From Anaerolineales bacterium UBA6055 (lineage in GTDB: Bacteria; Chloroflexota; Anaerolineae; Aggregatilineales; Phototrophicaceae): a stretch of 64,000 nucleotides of DNA. The first letter of the stretch is position 1, and every line of letters begins with the position of its first letter. The DNA is taken from contig DIYL01000034.1 of the NCBI GenBank assembly GCA_002428985.1, forward strand, positions 1-64,000, read 5' to 3'. The notes under the pieces were generated by a model. The model saw only the letters and a list, made by a program, of their open reading frames with translations, ran no database searches and had not been told where the DNA came from. The position numbers and the translations under genes are program-made. Shown here piece after piece: positions 53,694 through 62,917 of the stretch.

Positions 53694-55565
53694 TTACAGA
53701 TAGTGACGTTCTTGTTTTTTCTCTTCTTCGTATTTGGCACGAGCCTCTTGTACAGCTGGATTATCTGATACTTCTGGAATAGCGACATCCCACCATGCCT
53801 CATATCCCGGTACACGTTGACGCCGATCTGTTTCGGTCACAATACATACGGGGCGATCTTTAATGGTCTTTGCTTCTTCAATTGCTTTAGAAAATTCTTC
53901 GCGATTCGTCGCTTTGATGACATATGCGCCAAGACTTTCACAGTTCTTTGCAAAATCAATCGGCAAAGTCTCGCCATCAAGATGACCCGAGTCGCTACGA
54001 TAACGATATTTGGTGCCAAATCCATCGCTACCAACACTCTTTGACAATGCCCCAATACTTGCATATCCGTGATTATCAACAACCACAATATTGACCTTGA
54101 TGCCCTCTTGCACCATCGTCACAATTTCGGTGTGCATCATCAAGAACGAGCCATCACCAACCATCACCCAAACTTCACGATCAGGGTCAGCTAGTTTTAC
54201 ACCGAGTCCGCCTGCAATTTCGTACCCCATTGTCGAGTAACCATATTCGAGATGATAGCCCTTATGATTACGGGTACGCCAGAGCTTGTGGAGATCACCG
54301 GGCATACTACCTGCCGCACATAATACTGTATCACCAGCATCAGATTGTGTATTCACCATACCAATCACTTCGCCCTGACTCAGCATCGGTTCATGCTCTA
54401 GGTTATAAATACGATGTACCTCAGCATCCCATGCTTTGTTATATTCTAAAGCACGAGCTTGATAGCTATCATCGGTAGAGAAATCACCAAGCATTTCGGT
54501 CAATTCTTCTAATGTGGCCTTCGCATCGCCTAATAATGGCAACGCATTATGCTTATATGCATCCCATTCTGCCACATTGATATTGATGAACTTGACATTC
54601 TCATTTGAGAACATTGTCTTAGATCCACTTGTAAAGTCACTATAGCGTGTCCCAATACCAATCACGACATCGGCTTCATGTGCCAGAATGTTTGCACCTT
54701 CAGCACCCGTTACACCGAGCGCGCCGAGGTTTAGCGGATGGTTATACATCATGGCGCCTTTACCCGCTTGTGTCTCGCCAACAGGAATGCCTGTTTTTTC
54801 AGCAAACGCTTTTAACGCGCCATAAGCCTCACTGTAGTGAACCCCACCACCTGCAACAATAATTGGTTGTTTACTAGAGCGAATCCAATCCACTGCGCGA
54901 TTTAAGAAGCTTGAATCAGGGCGATTACGTGGAATATACCAAATTCGCTTTTCGAACATGTCAACTGGATAATCATATGCCTCTGCTTGTACATCTTGTG
55001 GCAATGACAATGTGACCGCACCAGTATCAGCAGGCGATGTCAACACCCGCATCGCCTCTGATAGTGCGACAATAAGTTGCTCAGGGCGATTGATACGATC
55101 CCAATAACGTGACACGGGTTTGAAGCAATCATTTACGCTAAAATCTTGTGTATGTTCATTTTCGACCTGTTGCAATACAGGTGCTTGAATACGTTCAGAG
55201 AAAATGTCGCCGGGCAATAACAACACTGGAATCCGATTCACAGTTGCAACCGCTGCCCCTGTTACCATATTCGATGCACCCGGTCCGATAGACGACGTAC
55301 AAGCAAATGTCTCCATCCGATTTTTATGTTTTGAATATGCAATCGCAGTATGGACATGCGCCTGTTCGTTTCGGCTCTGATGAAATGTCATATCGGGCGC
55401 AAGTTGTTGTAGAGCCTGCCCTACCCCAGCAACATTCCCATGTCCAAAAATGCCCCAGACACCCACAAAAAAGCGATTTTCGTTTCCATCGCGGCTAACA
55501 TATTGATTCGCCATATATTTGACAAGTGCTTGCGCCATAGTTAAGCGCTGTGTTTTTTGTGCCAT
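53694..55565 (-). CDS. iolD: 3D-(3,5/4)-trihydroxycyclohexane-1,2-dione hydrolase
   Basis: 623 residues, the usual IolD length. A thiamine-diphosphate enzyme that opens the ring of the dione to 5-deoxy-D-glucuronate. N-terminal Pyr domain with NRFFVGVWGIFGHGNVAGVG and CTSSIGPGASNMVTGAAVA; the middle domain has QPIIVAGGGVHYSEA; C-terminal PP domain with GYSTMGYEIAGGLGVKLA and MVGDGSFLMMHTEIV, then VDNHGYASIGALS. Next to iolB upstream; the gap is about 130 bp with no obvious terminator. Probably one operon with iolB, iolC and iolG. Confidence 0.96.
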   Translation of the reverse strand: MAQKTQRLTMAQALVKYMANQYVSRDGNENRFFVGVWGIFGHGNVAGVGQALQQLAPDMTFHQSRNEQAHVHTAIAYSKHKNRMETFACTSSIGPGASNMVTGAAVATVNRIPVLLLPGDIFSERIQAPVLQQVENEHTQDFSVNDCFKPVSRYWDRINRPEQLIVALSEAMRVLTSPADTGAVTLSLPQDVQAEAYDYPVDMFEKRIWYIPRNRPDSSFLNRAVDWIRSSKQPIIVAGGGVHYSEAYGALKAFAEKTGIPVGETQAGKGAMMYNHPLNLGALGVTGAEGANILAHEADVVIGIGTRYSDFTSGSKTMFSNENVKFININVAEWDAYKHNALPLLGDAKATLEELTEMLGDFSTDDSYQARALEYNKAWDAEVHRIYNLEHEPMLSQGEVIGMVNTQSDAGDTVLCAAGSMPGDLHKLWRTRNHKGYHLEYGYSTMGYEIAGGLGVKLADPDREVWVMVGDGSFLMMHTEIVTMVQEGIKVNIVVVDNHGYASIGALSKSVGSDGFGTKYRYRSDSGHLDGETLPIDFAKNCESLGAYVIKATNREEFSKAIEEAKTIKDRPVCIVTETDRRQRVPGYEAWWDVAIPEVSDNPAVQEARAKYEEEKKQERHYL

Positions 55566-55694
55566 AGTGTTTCCTTTTCTAAAATAAAATTAGTTACATA
55601 TATTCCAACAACATTCCAGCAAACAAGATTATAAGCTTTCGCTTCCAAGTAAGCATTTGATAAAGTGCGTCAGCAAGTAACCTACAACTAAAAG

Positions 55695-56582
55695 CTACTT
55701 CATCTTCGGCTCCATTCCATGATGCACAATTGGCAAGCGAGGATCTTTAAACGTCCATGTGTTTTGTACCCATGTATAATCAGGATCATCACTATTGGCT
55801 AAACTCTGAGCTGATCCCGCCAAAAAGTTAAGATAATACGTTGTAAAGCCATGTGCACTTACAACTGGATGATACCCTTCTGGCACTAGCACGACATCGT
55901 GATTTTCTGCCATCATCACGCCATCAATACTACGATCATCGTTATACACGCGCTGGTAAGCATAACCACCGGGGTTATCGATCTTATAAAAGTAAATTTC
56001 TTCTAAGTCAGCTTCTAGCACATTCCCATCATCATCTTCAACATGGACATCATGTTTATGCGGCGGATAACTCGACCAGTTTCCTGATGGTGTATAAACT
56101 TCAACCGCAACAATCCGATGACAATTAAACCCCGGTGGCAAGATTCCATTAATCTGACGCGATGCGTTACCACCGCGCAACTCAATCTGGCTCATGTCTG
56201 GTGTAACTAACTGTGTGGGAAAGTCTTGATCGGTGGGAACCCAACACGACGCAAATTCAAAATTATCCGTCAATGCGGTAATCTCGAACTCTTTATCACG
56301 TGACATATATAGCGCGTACGGCATGCCACTAAAGACATTCGGGCGACGACCGACATTGGTAAACTCACCATCGCTCGTTTTGATGTTACAAACACCACCT
56401 AATATCACGGTCGCATTTTCGTTATCACGCGTCTCTGTGCTAAATGACTCGCCTTTATTCAAGCGCATCGCAGCCATGTTGAGGTAATCCCAACCGGCAT
56501 CCTCTGCCCATACCCGCGAAAAGACACCAGATTCACCATTATCATCAGCTTTGACCAACATCGTCTCGGATGTATATTCCAT
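55695..56582 (-). CDS. iolB: 5-deoxy-glucuronate isomerase
   Basis: 295 residues, double-cupin fold. Converts 5-deoxy-D-glucuronate to 2-deoxy-5-keto-D-gluconate. The motif YPPHKHDVHVEDDDGN with two metal-binding histidines, the LEEIYFYKIDNPGGYAYQRV block, and VLVPEGYHPVVSAHGFTTYYLN with a further His match IolB. Between iolD and the ClbS/DinB-like genes on the minus strand. Confidence 0.95.
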   Translation of the reverse strand: MEYTSETMLVKADDNGESGVFSRVWAEDAGWDYLNMAAMRLNKGESFSTETRDNENATVILGGVCNIKTSDGEFTNVGRRPNVFSGMPYALYMSRDKEFEITALTDNFEFASCWVPTDQDFPTQLVTPDMSQIELRGGNASRQINGILPPGFNCHRIVAVEVYTPSGNWSSYPPHKHDVHVEDDDGNVLEADLEEIYFYKIDNPGGYAYQRVYNDDRSIDGVMMAENHDVVLVPEGYHPVVSAHGFTTYYLNFLAGSAQSLANSDDPDYTWVQNTWTFKDPRLPIVHHGMEPKMK

Positions 56583-56617
56583 AAAATATTCCTTCCGTAT
56601 AAAAATAATAGTTTAAG

Positions 56618-57112
56618 CTACTTTAAACTGTTGATATATTCTTCTAAATCAGCGCGATGCGTATCATAATGCCCAAACGTATCCCCAATCAAGAAATGCA
56701 TCAACGCATGTCCCTCAATATTCACAACTGACGCATCATTAATCTGTTCATCGGTCATGGTTTCAACCAATGCCAAGACTTTAGGATAACTCGCATCCCA
56801 TTCTGCCAGTATCGTTTCTAAAAGAGCGTCTTTCTGTTCATTAAAGACACGGTCATTCGCATCATCAATGGACTCGTCCCGCACAACCGTTTCACCACTA
56901 AGTGCTGTTGTGACCCATTCCATCATATGGTCTTGCCACCATGTCAAATGAGCAATCAAGTCTTTCACCGACCAGTCTGATTGTGGTCCCGGACGTTGAG
57001 TCATTTGAACCTCGGTCAACCCGTCCCACAACTTAACGTAATCCGCACGATCTGTTTTGAATCGTTCAATAAAATCCTTCGCTGTAATGTACTTAATGTC
57101 TCTTGGGGACAT
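56618..57112 (-). CDS. DinB/ClbS-like four-helix protein, copy 1
   Basis: 164 residues. The core DWSVKDLIAHLTWWQDHMMEW, with the conserved K-D-L-x-H and W-W pattern, matches the ClbS/DfsB (DUF1706) and DinB superfamily of four-helix bundles. ClbS-type proteins give self-protection against genotoxic products; other members are metal-binding transferases. The substrate here is unknown. Near-identical in layout to the next gene (57195-57689) and placed inside the iol operon. Confidence 0.8.
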   Translation of the reverse strand: MSPRDIKYITAKDFIERFKTDRADYVKLWDGLTEVQMTQRPGPQSDWSVKDLIAHLTWWQDHMMEWVTTALSGETVVRDESIDDANDRVFNEQKDALLETILAEWDASYPKVLALVETMTDEQINDASVVNIEGHALMHFLIGDTFGHYDTHRADLEEYINSLK

Positions 57113-57194
57113 GATTTCTCCTAAGATTATTGGTCTATAAATCAGGGCTATTGAATAACGAGTAACATCAGCTATTTTCGAATATACTTGACAA

Positions 57195-57689
57195 TCACTT
57201 TAAACTTTTCACATAAATTTCAAGATCATTCCGATGCATTTTATAATGACCAAAGGTATCACCAATGAGCGGGTTCAACAAAGCTTTATCCTCAATATTT
57301 GCAACTGACGAATCGTTAATCTGCGAATCTGATAAACTTTCTACCAGCTTAATAACAGTTGGAAAGCTAGCCTTCCATTCGACCAAAACAAGATCTAATG
57401 GTATATCTTTCTTCTCTTCAAATACTCGTTCATTTGCTTCATCTATCGTTTCATCATATACAACTGTGCCACCACTTGTAGCGAGCGTCACACACTTGAC
57501 CATATGTTGTTCCCACCATGTTAAATGGGCAATTAAATCCTTAACCGACCAATTACTCTGTGGTCCCGGACGTTGTGTCATCTGCTCATCTGTCAAGTCG
57601 TCCCAAAGTTTTGCAAATTCAGCACGTTCTTTTGTTACACGTGCAATCAGGTCTTTACCAGTTATGTATGTTATCCATTCTTCACTCAT
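57195..57689 (-). CDS. DinB/ClbS-like four-helix protein, copy 2
   Basis: 164 residues, the same length as copy 1, with the shared core NWSVKDLIAHLTWWEQHMV and a similar C-terminus (LIGDTFGHYKMHRNDLE). A tandem duplication is clear: more than half the positions are the same by eye. Located 20 bp downstream of iolC, so both copies are likely co-transcribed with inositol genes. Confidence 0.8.
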   Translation of the reverse strand: MSEEWITYITGKDLIARVTKERAEFAKLWDDLTDEQMTQRPGPQSNWSVKDLIAHLTWWEQHMVKCVTLATSGGTVVYDETIDEANERVFEEKKDIPLDLVLVEWKASFPTVIKLVESLSDSQINDSSVANIEDKALLNPLIGDTFGHYKMHRNDLEIYVKSLK

Positions 57690-57708
57690 GGCAATTACCT
57701 TGTTTACA

Positions 57709-58722
57709 CTAACCTAATCCACCAAACGGTTCAACAAATTTCAATACTTCTTCCATCGTCGGCATAAAATTTGCACAGCCGTGCTCTGTCACCACAATCG
57801 CACCACAAGCATTCCCTAAACGTGCCGATTTGTACCAACCCCAGTCATTCACAAGCCCATACAAAAAGCCACCACCAAATGCATCGCCTGCACCAAGAAT
57901 ATTCGTTACTTCTACAGGGAATCCCGGCGCATCAATCACTTCTCCATCTTTAAGATGAATGCGTGCACCTTCGGGTCCAATTTTCTCAACAACCGCATCT
58001 GGCCCGAGCGTCAACATAAACTCAATCCCTGACCGACTATCGCCTTCGACCTTTGTATCGGATACTTGAGAGTGTGTCAGGTTCATCTGAGAGACATCGC
58101 GTAACATCGCCGCATTAATTTCATCTTCAGTACCAATAACCACGTCAACTAACGGCAACACACTACGAGCAATCACACCAAAAGCGCGCACATCATGCCA
58201 TTGGTCAGGGCGAAAATCGACATCAAAGACAACCTTAGCCCCGGCTTGTTTTGCCTGTTCAGCAGCAAACATCGTTGCACTGCGACTTGGCTCTAGACTG
58301 AGATTTGTCCCCGCAAACTGGAAAACCTTGCAGTCAGTAATCGGCGCATTAAGGACATCATCAATATTCAAATTAATGTCCGCGCAGTTATCCCGATAGT
58401 ACACCAATGGGAATTTATCAGGGGGTTCAATCCCTAAGACAACTGCACTGGTACGATGTTCAGCTTTACGTGGGATGAACTTAGTTTCAACGCCTTCGTT
58501 GTTCAAGAAATTGACAATAAAGTCACCAACTGGATCATCGCCTATCGCGGTCAACAACGCCGTATTTAAGCCGAGGCGTTTACCACCAACACTAATATTC
58601 GTCGGAGAACCACCAACATAAGCCGCATAACTAGAAATATCGACAAAGGGTGTACCAATATCATTGGAGTACAAGTCAATTGAGCTGCGCCCCATATGCA
58701 ATGAATCGTATGTTTTATCCAT
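57709..58722 (-). CDS. iolC: 5-dehydro-2-deoxygluconokinase
   Basis: 337 residues, PfkB/ribokinase family. Phosphorylates 2-deoxy-5-keto-D-gluconate. The N-terminal substrate block AAYVGGSPTNISVGGKRLGL and the C-terminal catalytic motif VTNILGAGDAFGGGFLYGL (DxxGAGD-type: here GAGDAF) are intact. It lacks the C-terminal aldolase (DUF2090) domain seen in some IolC fusions, so a separate aldolase is expected; a LacD-like one is encoded at 59922-60881. iolG starts 7 bp upstream on the same strand. Confidence 0.94.
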   Translation of the reverse strand: MDKTYDSLHMGRSSIDLYSNDIGTPFVDISSYAAYVGGSPTNISVGGKRLGLNTALLTAIGDDPVGDFIVNFLNNEGVETKFIPRKAEHRTSAVVLGIEPPDKFPLVYYRDNCADINLNIDDVLNAPITDCKVFQFAGTNLSLEPSRSATMFAAEQAKQAGAKVVFDVDFRPDQWHDVRAFGVIARSVLPLVDVVIGTEDEINAAMLRDVSQMNLTHSQVSDTKVEGDSRSGIEFMLTLGPDAVVEKIGPEGARIHLKDGEVIDAPGFPVEVTNILGAGDAFGGGFLYGLVNDWGWYKSARLGNACGAIVVTEHGCANFMPTMEEVLKFVEPFGGLG

Positions 58723-58729
58723 CTATCCC

Positions 58730-59737
58730 CTAGCCAATTTCACTCAGTTTTACAGGACGGTTCTCTTTAATCGACAACATACCAGCCATTGCCATCACAA
58801 CCGGAACACGCCCATCATTCCCAATTACGGAAACATCTTTATCATTTTCAATGGCATCAATAAATGCAATCATTTCGTTGGCATAGCTGTCGATGTATCT
58901 ATCCATAAAAAAGTGCATCGGTTTATCACGACGGACACTGTTACCATCACTAATGGTGACTGCATTTGCATGCCAATTGCCCGTCGAGGCAGACCCACCG
59001 CTACCAAACACTTCAACGCGTTGATCATATCCATAGACTGCTTGACGGCTATTCTCAATCGTGCCAATCACACCATTCTCAAATTTCAGCATGACTTTAG
59101 CAGTATCAATATCGCCAGCTTCACCGATCGCGGGATCAACCTTCACATCACCCATCGCATAGACTTCTTCGACTTCGCCAAGCAAGAAGCGACACATATC
59201 AAAGTCATGAATCATCATATCCATCATCAACCCACCAGATACTTTGATGTATTCAATTGGTGGTGGCGCGGGATCACGACTAATGATTGTCATCGTATGA
59301 GGATCGCCAATTTCACCATTTTCAATCGCTTGTTTTAGGCGCATATGATTAGCATCAAAACGACGATTAAACCCGATTTGCAATTTCACGCCAGTATCTT
59401 CAACCACTTTTAACGCCTCATCAATCGTACCTAAATCATGGGCAATCGGTTTTTCACAGAAGATTTGTTTGCCAGCTTGTGCGGATTCAATTATGAATTG
59501 CGTGTGGGTATCTGTCGAAGAACAAATGACGACGACATCAATATCATCGCGCTGAATAAGTGCTGAAGGATTCGTCATATACTCAGGGATACCATATTGC
59601 TCCGAAGATGATTTTGCAGATTCTTCAAAAATATCTGCAATAACAACAACCTCAGCTGACGGTACACGCGTCACCAATGTATCCGCATGCACGCGTCCGA
59701 TACGCCCAGCACCAATAATACCTACTTTTAATGCCAT
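58730..59737 (-). CDS. iolG: Inositol 2-dehydrogenase
   Basis: 335 residues, GFO/IDH/MocA family. Oxidises myo-inositol to 2-keto-myo-inositol with NAD+. N-terminal Rossmann motif GIIGAGRIGRVHADTL, the substrate-binding CEKPIAHDLGTIDEAL block with EKP Lys, and MMIHDFDMCRFLLG with the catalytic His/Asp (H-D-x-D). First gene of the minus-strand iol unit; divergent from the aldolase gene, sharing a 184-bp control region. Confidence 0.93.
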   Translation of the reverse strand: MALKVGIIGAGRIGRVHADTLVTRVPSAEVVVIADIFEESAKSSSEQYGIPEYMTNPSALIQRDDIDVVVICSSTDTHTQFIIESAQAGKQIFCEKPIAHDLGTIDEALKVVEDTGVKLQIGFNRRFDANHMRLKQAIENGEIGDPHTMTIISRDPAPPPIEYIKVSGGLMMDMMIHDFDMCRFLLGEVEEVYAMGDVKVDPAIGEAGDIDTAKVMLKFENGVIGTIENSRQAVYGYDQRVEVFGSGGSASTGNWHANAVTISDGNSVRRDKPMHFFMDRYIDSYANEMIAFIDAIENDKDVSVIGNDGRVPVVMAMAGMLSIKENRPVKLSEIG

Positions 59738-59763
59738 AATAAGTTATCCTCAAAAATAGTCTA

Positions 59764-59863
59764 ATAAGTGATTGAATAAGTCGGTATATGATATATTATT
59801 CTATCGCAAATGAATAGCTTTTTGACAATGAAATCACTTATAACATTTAATGATTTATTCAAT
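59764..59863. promoter_or_regulatory. Inverted repeats in the divergent iolG/aldolase control region
   Basis: ATAAGTGATT (59764-59773) is mirrored by AATCACTTAT (59832-59841), and the overlapping ATTGAATAA (59771-59779) by TTATTCAAT (59855-59863). Both pairs are perfect and lie between the two divergent starts. They are candidate sites for an inositol-responsive regulator; no iolR gene is present in this window. TTGACA at 59822 could be a plus-strand -35. Confidence 0.5.
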
Positions 59864-59921
59864 ACAACTTCAATTATTCATGACTTATAGATAAGGGCAT
59901 GAATTAAGGGAGATACAACTT

Positions 59922-60881
59922 ATGACTACCATCGGCAAATATCGACATTTTACTCAGACCAGTACATCAGCCGGACACTTCACCATCCTCGCTATCGACC
60001 ATCGTTCCAATTTACATAAAATGCTTAGTCAAGTTGCAGGCGAAAATTTGACCAATGAGCAATTTATAGACTATAAAAACCTGCTGATGGAACACGTGCT
60101 TCCACCCGCCAGTGGTTTACTCTGTGATCCGGCATCGTCGATTGGCAATGGTATCGCACAACGCCTCATTGGAGGGCATCAAGGGATTATCGCACCGATC
60201 GAAGTCACAGATTATGAGATTCATCCAAGCCAACGCGACATGAACTGGATTCCTGGATGGTCAGTTGCTAAGCTGAAACGTATGGGTGGCGCAGGTGTTA
60301 AAATGCTCCTCCCTTATCATCCAAAATCCGACACTGCTGAACACAAACGCGAAATCGTCGCCGATGTTATACAACAGTGTACCGAACACGACATTCCCTA
60401 CTACCTTGAGCCCATCGCACATTCCCTCAATCCCGACGAGAAGCTATCCAACGCAGAATTACTTGATGTCGTGTTAGAGATGGCAACCTTGTTTAGCGAA
60501 ATGGGAGTCGATTGCATCAAGATGCAATTCCCTGTTGATGCCAATCAATCTGATGATGAAGCCGAATGGCAAACAGCTTGTGAACAATTAAATTCAGCGT
60601 GCAAGATTCCGTGGGCCTTATTGAGTGCAGGCGTAACATATGATGTATTCGAACGTCAGGCTAGAGTCGCCTGTCAAGCGGGTGCGAGTGGTGTCATTGT
60701 CGGGCGTGCGGTTTGGGCAGAAGCCATTAATCTACAGAAAGATGCGCGGGTTGAATTCCTCAAAACCACGGCAAAACAACGGATGACAACCCTTGCTCAA
60801 ATTTGCGAAGAGCATGCAACACCGTGGTATGAGCGCGTTGAACAACCCAGTAGTAGCTGGACATGGTACGAGGTATATTAA
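59922..60881 (+). CDS. LacD-like class I aldolase, putative inositol-pathway aldolase
   Basis: 319 residues. Matches the tagatose-1,6-bisphosphate aldolase (LacD) / DeoC-FbaB superfamily: FTILAIDHRSNL near the N-terminus, GGAGVKMLLPYHP with the Schiff-base-type Lys, PYYLEPIAHSLN, and GVDCIKMQFPVD, WALLSAGVTYD, GASGVIVGRAVWAEA for the phosphate-binding end. In inositol catabolism the product of IolC is cleaved to DHAP and malonate semialdehyde; no canonical IolJ is in view, so this gene, divergent from iolG, is the natural candidate. Stop and next ATG nearly overlap (TAAATG). GGGAGA ribosome site. Confidence 0.82.
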   Translation: MTTIGKYRHFTQTSTSAGHFTILAIDHRSNLHKMLSQVAGENLTNEQFIDYKNLLMEHVLPPASGLLCDPASSIGNGIAQRLIGGHQGIIAPIEVTDYEIHPSQRDMNWIPGWSVAKLKRMGGAGVKMLLPYHPKSDTAEHKREIVADVIQQCTEHDIPYYLEPIAHSLNPDEKLSNAELLDVVLEMATLFSEMGVDCIKMQFPVDANQSDDEAEWQTACEQLNSACKIPWALLSAGVTYDVFERQARVACQAGASGVIVGRAVWAEAINLQKDARVEFLKTTAKQRMTTLAQICEEHATPWYERVEQPSSSWTWYEVY

Positions 60882-62039
60882 ATGACAATTACATCGAGCC
60901 GCCCTCAAGTACAAAATCTACAAACGAGCCTTATCCGTAAATTAGCCAATCAAGCAATGGGACGCGAGGGTGTAATCCCGTTATGGTTTGGCGAACCCGA
61001 TGTGCCCACACCGGAATTTATTCGTCAAACAGCCAAGACAGCTATTGATGAAGGGCAAACATTTTATCAGCCAAACCTCGGCATTGAGCCATTAAGGACA
61101 GCCATCGCAACATATATGAACGGTCTCTATCAGACCCGTTTTGATATAGACAATATCGTCGTATCCGTATCGGGGATGTCTGCCCTATCGTTAGCGATGC
61201 AATGTGTCGTTGCCGAGGGAGACAGTGTCATTGTGCCCTCCCCCGTATGGCCTAACCTACCATCAGTCGCCAAAATTCTGGGGGCAAATATTATTTCAAT
61301 TCCGTTGCGTCCGGTTAACGGGCGCTGGACATTGGATATCGATCAGTTATTTGATTCCGTTCAAGACAATACCCGCGCGATGCTGATCAATTCGCCTAAC
61401 AACCCGACTGGCTGGATGTTGACTGACGACGAACAACAAACCATCCTCGATTTTTGCCGTGAACGGGACATCTGGTTAATTGCTGATGAAGTCTATAGTC
61501 GGATTGTGTACGATCGTAAATTCGCACCGACATTTGCCAATAAAATCACCGACGATGACAAAGTAATTATCATCAACAGTTTCTCTAAGTCATGGGCGAT
61601 GACAGGATGGCGACTCGGTTGGTTGACTGTGCCGAATTCACTCATTTCAACGTTAGAGACACTGGTCGAATTCAACTTTTCTTGCATTTTTGCGCCGATA
61701 CAATTGGCTGGTATCGCAGCCTTACAAGGTGGTGAAGACTTTATTCAAATATCAATGAAGCGTTATCAAGTCGCCCGTGATCGCATCATAGAAGAATTTG
61801 CTGGTCTGCCACGCGTCACATTACCCGAGCCAGAAGCTGCGTTTTACGCCTTTTTTGCGGTCGATGGAATTGATGATAGCTTTGCATTTGCGGAGAAAAT
61901 TTTACTAGAAGTAGGGGTTGGACTCGCGCCGGGAATTGCATTCGGGAGCGATGGCGAAGGTTACCTACGGTTGTGTTATGCGACTGACATCAACACACTG
62001 GATAAAGCCTTAACCGCCATGCGCCCCCTGCTGATGTAA
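60882..62039 (+). CDS. Class I/II pyridoxal-phosphate aminotransferase
   Basis: 385 residues, fold-type I aminotransferase of the aspartate/alanine group. The motifs include MLINSPNNPTGWMLTDDE, LIADEVYSRIVYD (Asp and Tyr for PLP) and the PLP lysine in NSFSKSWAMTGWRLGWL. Directly adjacent to the aldolase gene, so co-transcribed; the amino donor and substrate are not predictable. Its place in an inositol cluster is unusual. Confidence 0.92.
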   Translation: MTITSSRPQVQNLQTSLIRKLANQAMGREGVIPLWFGEPDVPTPEFIRQTAKTAIDEGQTFYQPNLGIEPLRTAIATYMNGLYQTRFDIDNIVVSVSGMSALSLAMQCVVAEGDSVIVPSPVWPNLPSVAKILGANIISIPLRPVNGRWTLDIDQLFDSVQDNTRAMLINSPNNPTGWMLTDDEQQTILDFCRERDIWLIADEVYSRIVYDRKFAPTFANKITDDDKVIIINSFSKSWAMTGWRLGWLTVPNSLISTLETLVEFNFSCIFAPIQLAGIAALQGGEDFIQISMKRYQVARDRIIEEFAGLPRVTLPEPEAAFYAFFAVDGIDDSFAFAEKILLEVGVGLAPGIAFGSDGEGYLRLCYATDINTLDKALTAMRPLLM

Positions 62040-62044
62040 AAGGA

Positions 62045-62485
62045 TTATGTAAAGAACTCACTTTCAGGTGGGCTCATGTATTTATTGATGTAATAAAGTA
62101 CGGCGAAATTGATAATCACACCAAATATTGATGGCGGCTCACCTGTAAGCAACAGAAAACCAGCAAGCACAAGGTCAATGACAATAATGCTACCACCAAT
62201 CATCAGGCCCATTTTTCGATATGCACCAATAAGGACGGCTGCAACGAAACTGGCGACAGCAAACGCAAACAGAGCATAATTTAAAGGTAATGCCCACGAT
62301 TCAACAATATATGCAGGATTATCGATCACAGCATTGATTTCATTGATATTGAACAACGTAAAACCACCAATGACCAGTGCTCTCAATACCAATAAGATGA
62401 CTATGCCAACGACACGCGGTTTCTTAACATCGTCACCGCGCTTGGCTTTGAATTCCTGTCCCTGTACTTCAAAATTTTCCGACAT
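62045..62485 (-). CDS. Four-helix membrane protein of unknown function
   Basis: About 146 residues from the ATG at 62485 (MSENFEVQGQEFKAKRGDD). It has four hydrophobic segments (VGIVILLVLRALVIGGFTLF, ALPLNYALFAFAVASFVAAV, MIGGSIIVIDLVLAGFLLL, IFGVIINFAVLYYI), suggesting a polytopic inner-membrane protein. Convergent with the aminotransferase, only 5 bp away. No motif seen. Confidence 0.7.
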   Translation of the reverse strand: MSENFEVQGQEFKAKRGDDVKKPRVVGIVILLVLRALVIGGFTLFNINEINAVIDNPAYIVESWALPLNYALFAFAVASFVAAVLIGAYRKMGLMIGGSIIVIDLVLAGFLLLTGEPPSIFGVIINFAVLYYINKYMSPPESEFFT

Positions 62486-62497
62486 CGATTTCTCCAT

Positions 62498-62917
62498 TCC
62501 GATTGTTTAGGGGTAATTTGATAATACAGGTCATTTAGAATCGGGGCAAATTCACATGGCAACCAAAACCAGACCGGACAACCATCACACCCCTATGATG
62601 ATCACCCACCAGACGGGGAATATATTCAATATGGCGATGAACTGTACAGTTCCCTAATAGTTACCCGCCATCAGTATATAGAACTATGCCCAAACACCCG
62701 TATGGGCTATACTAATGACGGAAACTAACTTGTGTACGACAAGTTTTCCTAAGGCGGTTTCGCAGACCGCCTTACCTTAAATTAGGTTGATGATACTATA
62801 CCCCATTTTCAGCGTACCCGCAAGCAAGTCACAATTTTTGTGACATACGATTTACTATCTTAATATTAACTCGTGTTATACTCAATAAAAGACGATTTTA
62901 TATGATTAGGGTTGAAT
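62498..62917. other. Intergenic region with two adjacent hairpins
   Basis: About 420 bp. AACTTGT (62727-62733) and ACAAGTT (62739-62745) form a 7-bp stem; 5 bp later AAGGCGGT (62751-62758) and ACCGCCTT (62766-62773) form an 8-bp, GC-rich stem. Neither is followed by a strong T-run, so they may be a bidirectional terminator or a small structured element. The promoter of the TIR-receiver gene should be in 62775-62910. No gene is visible in the rest. Confidence 0.45.
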
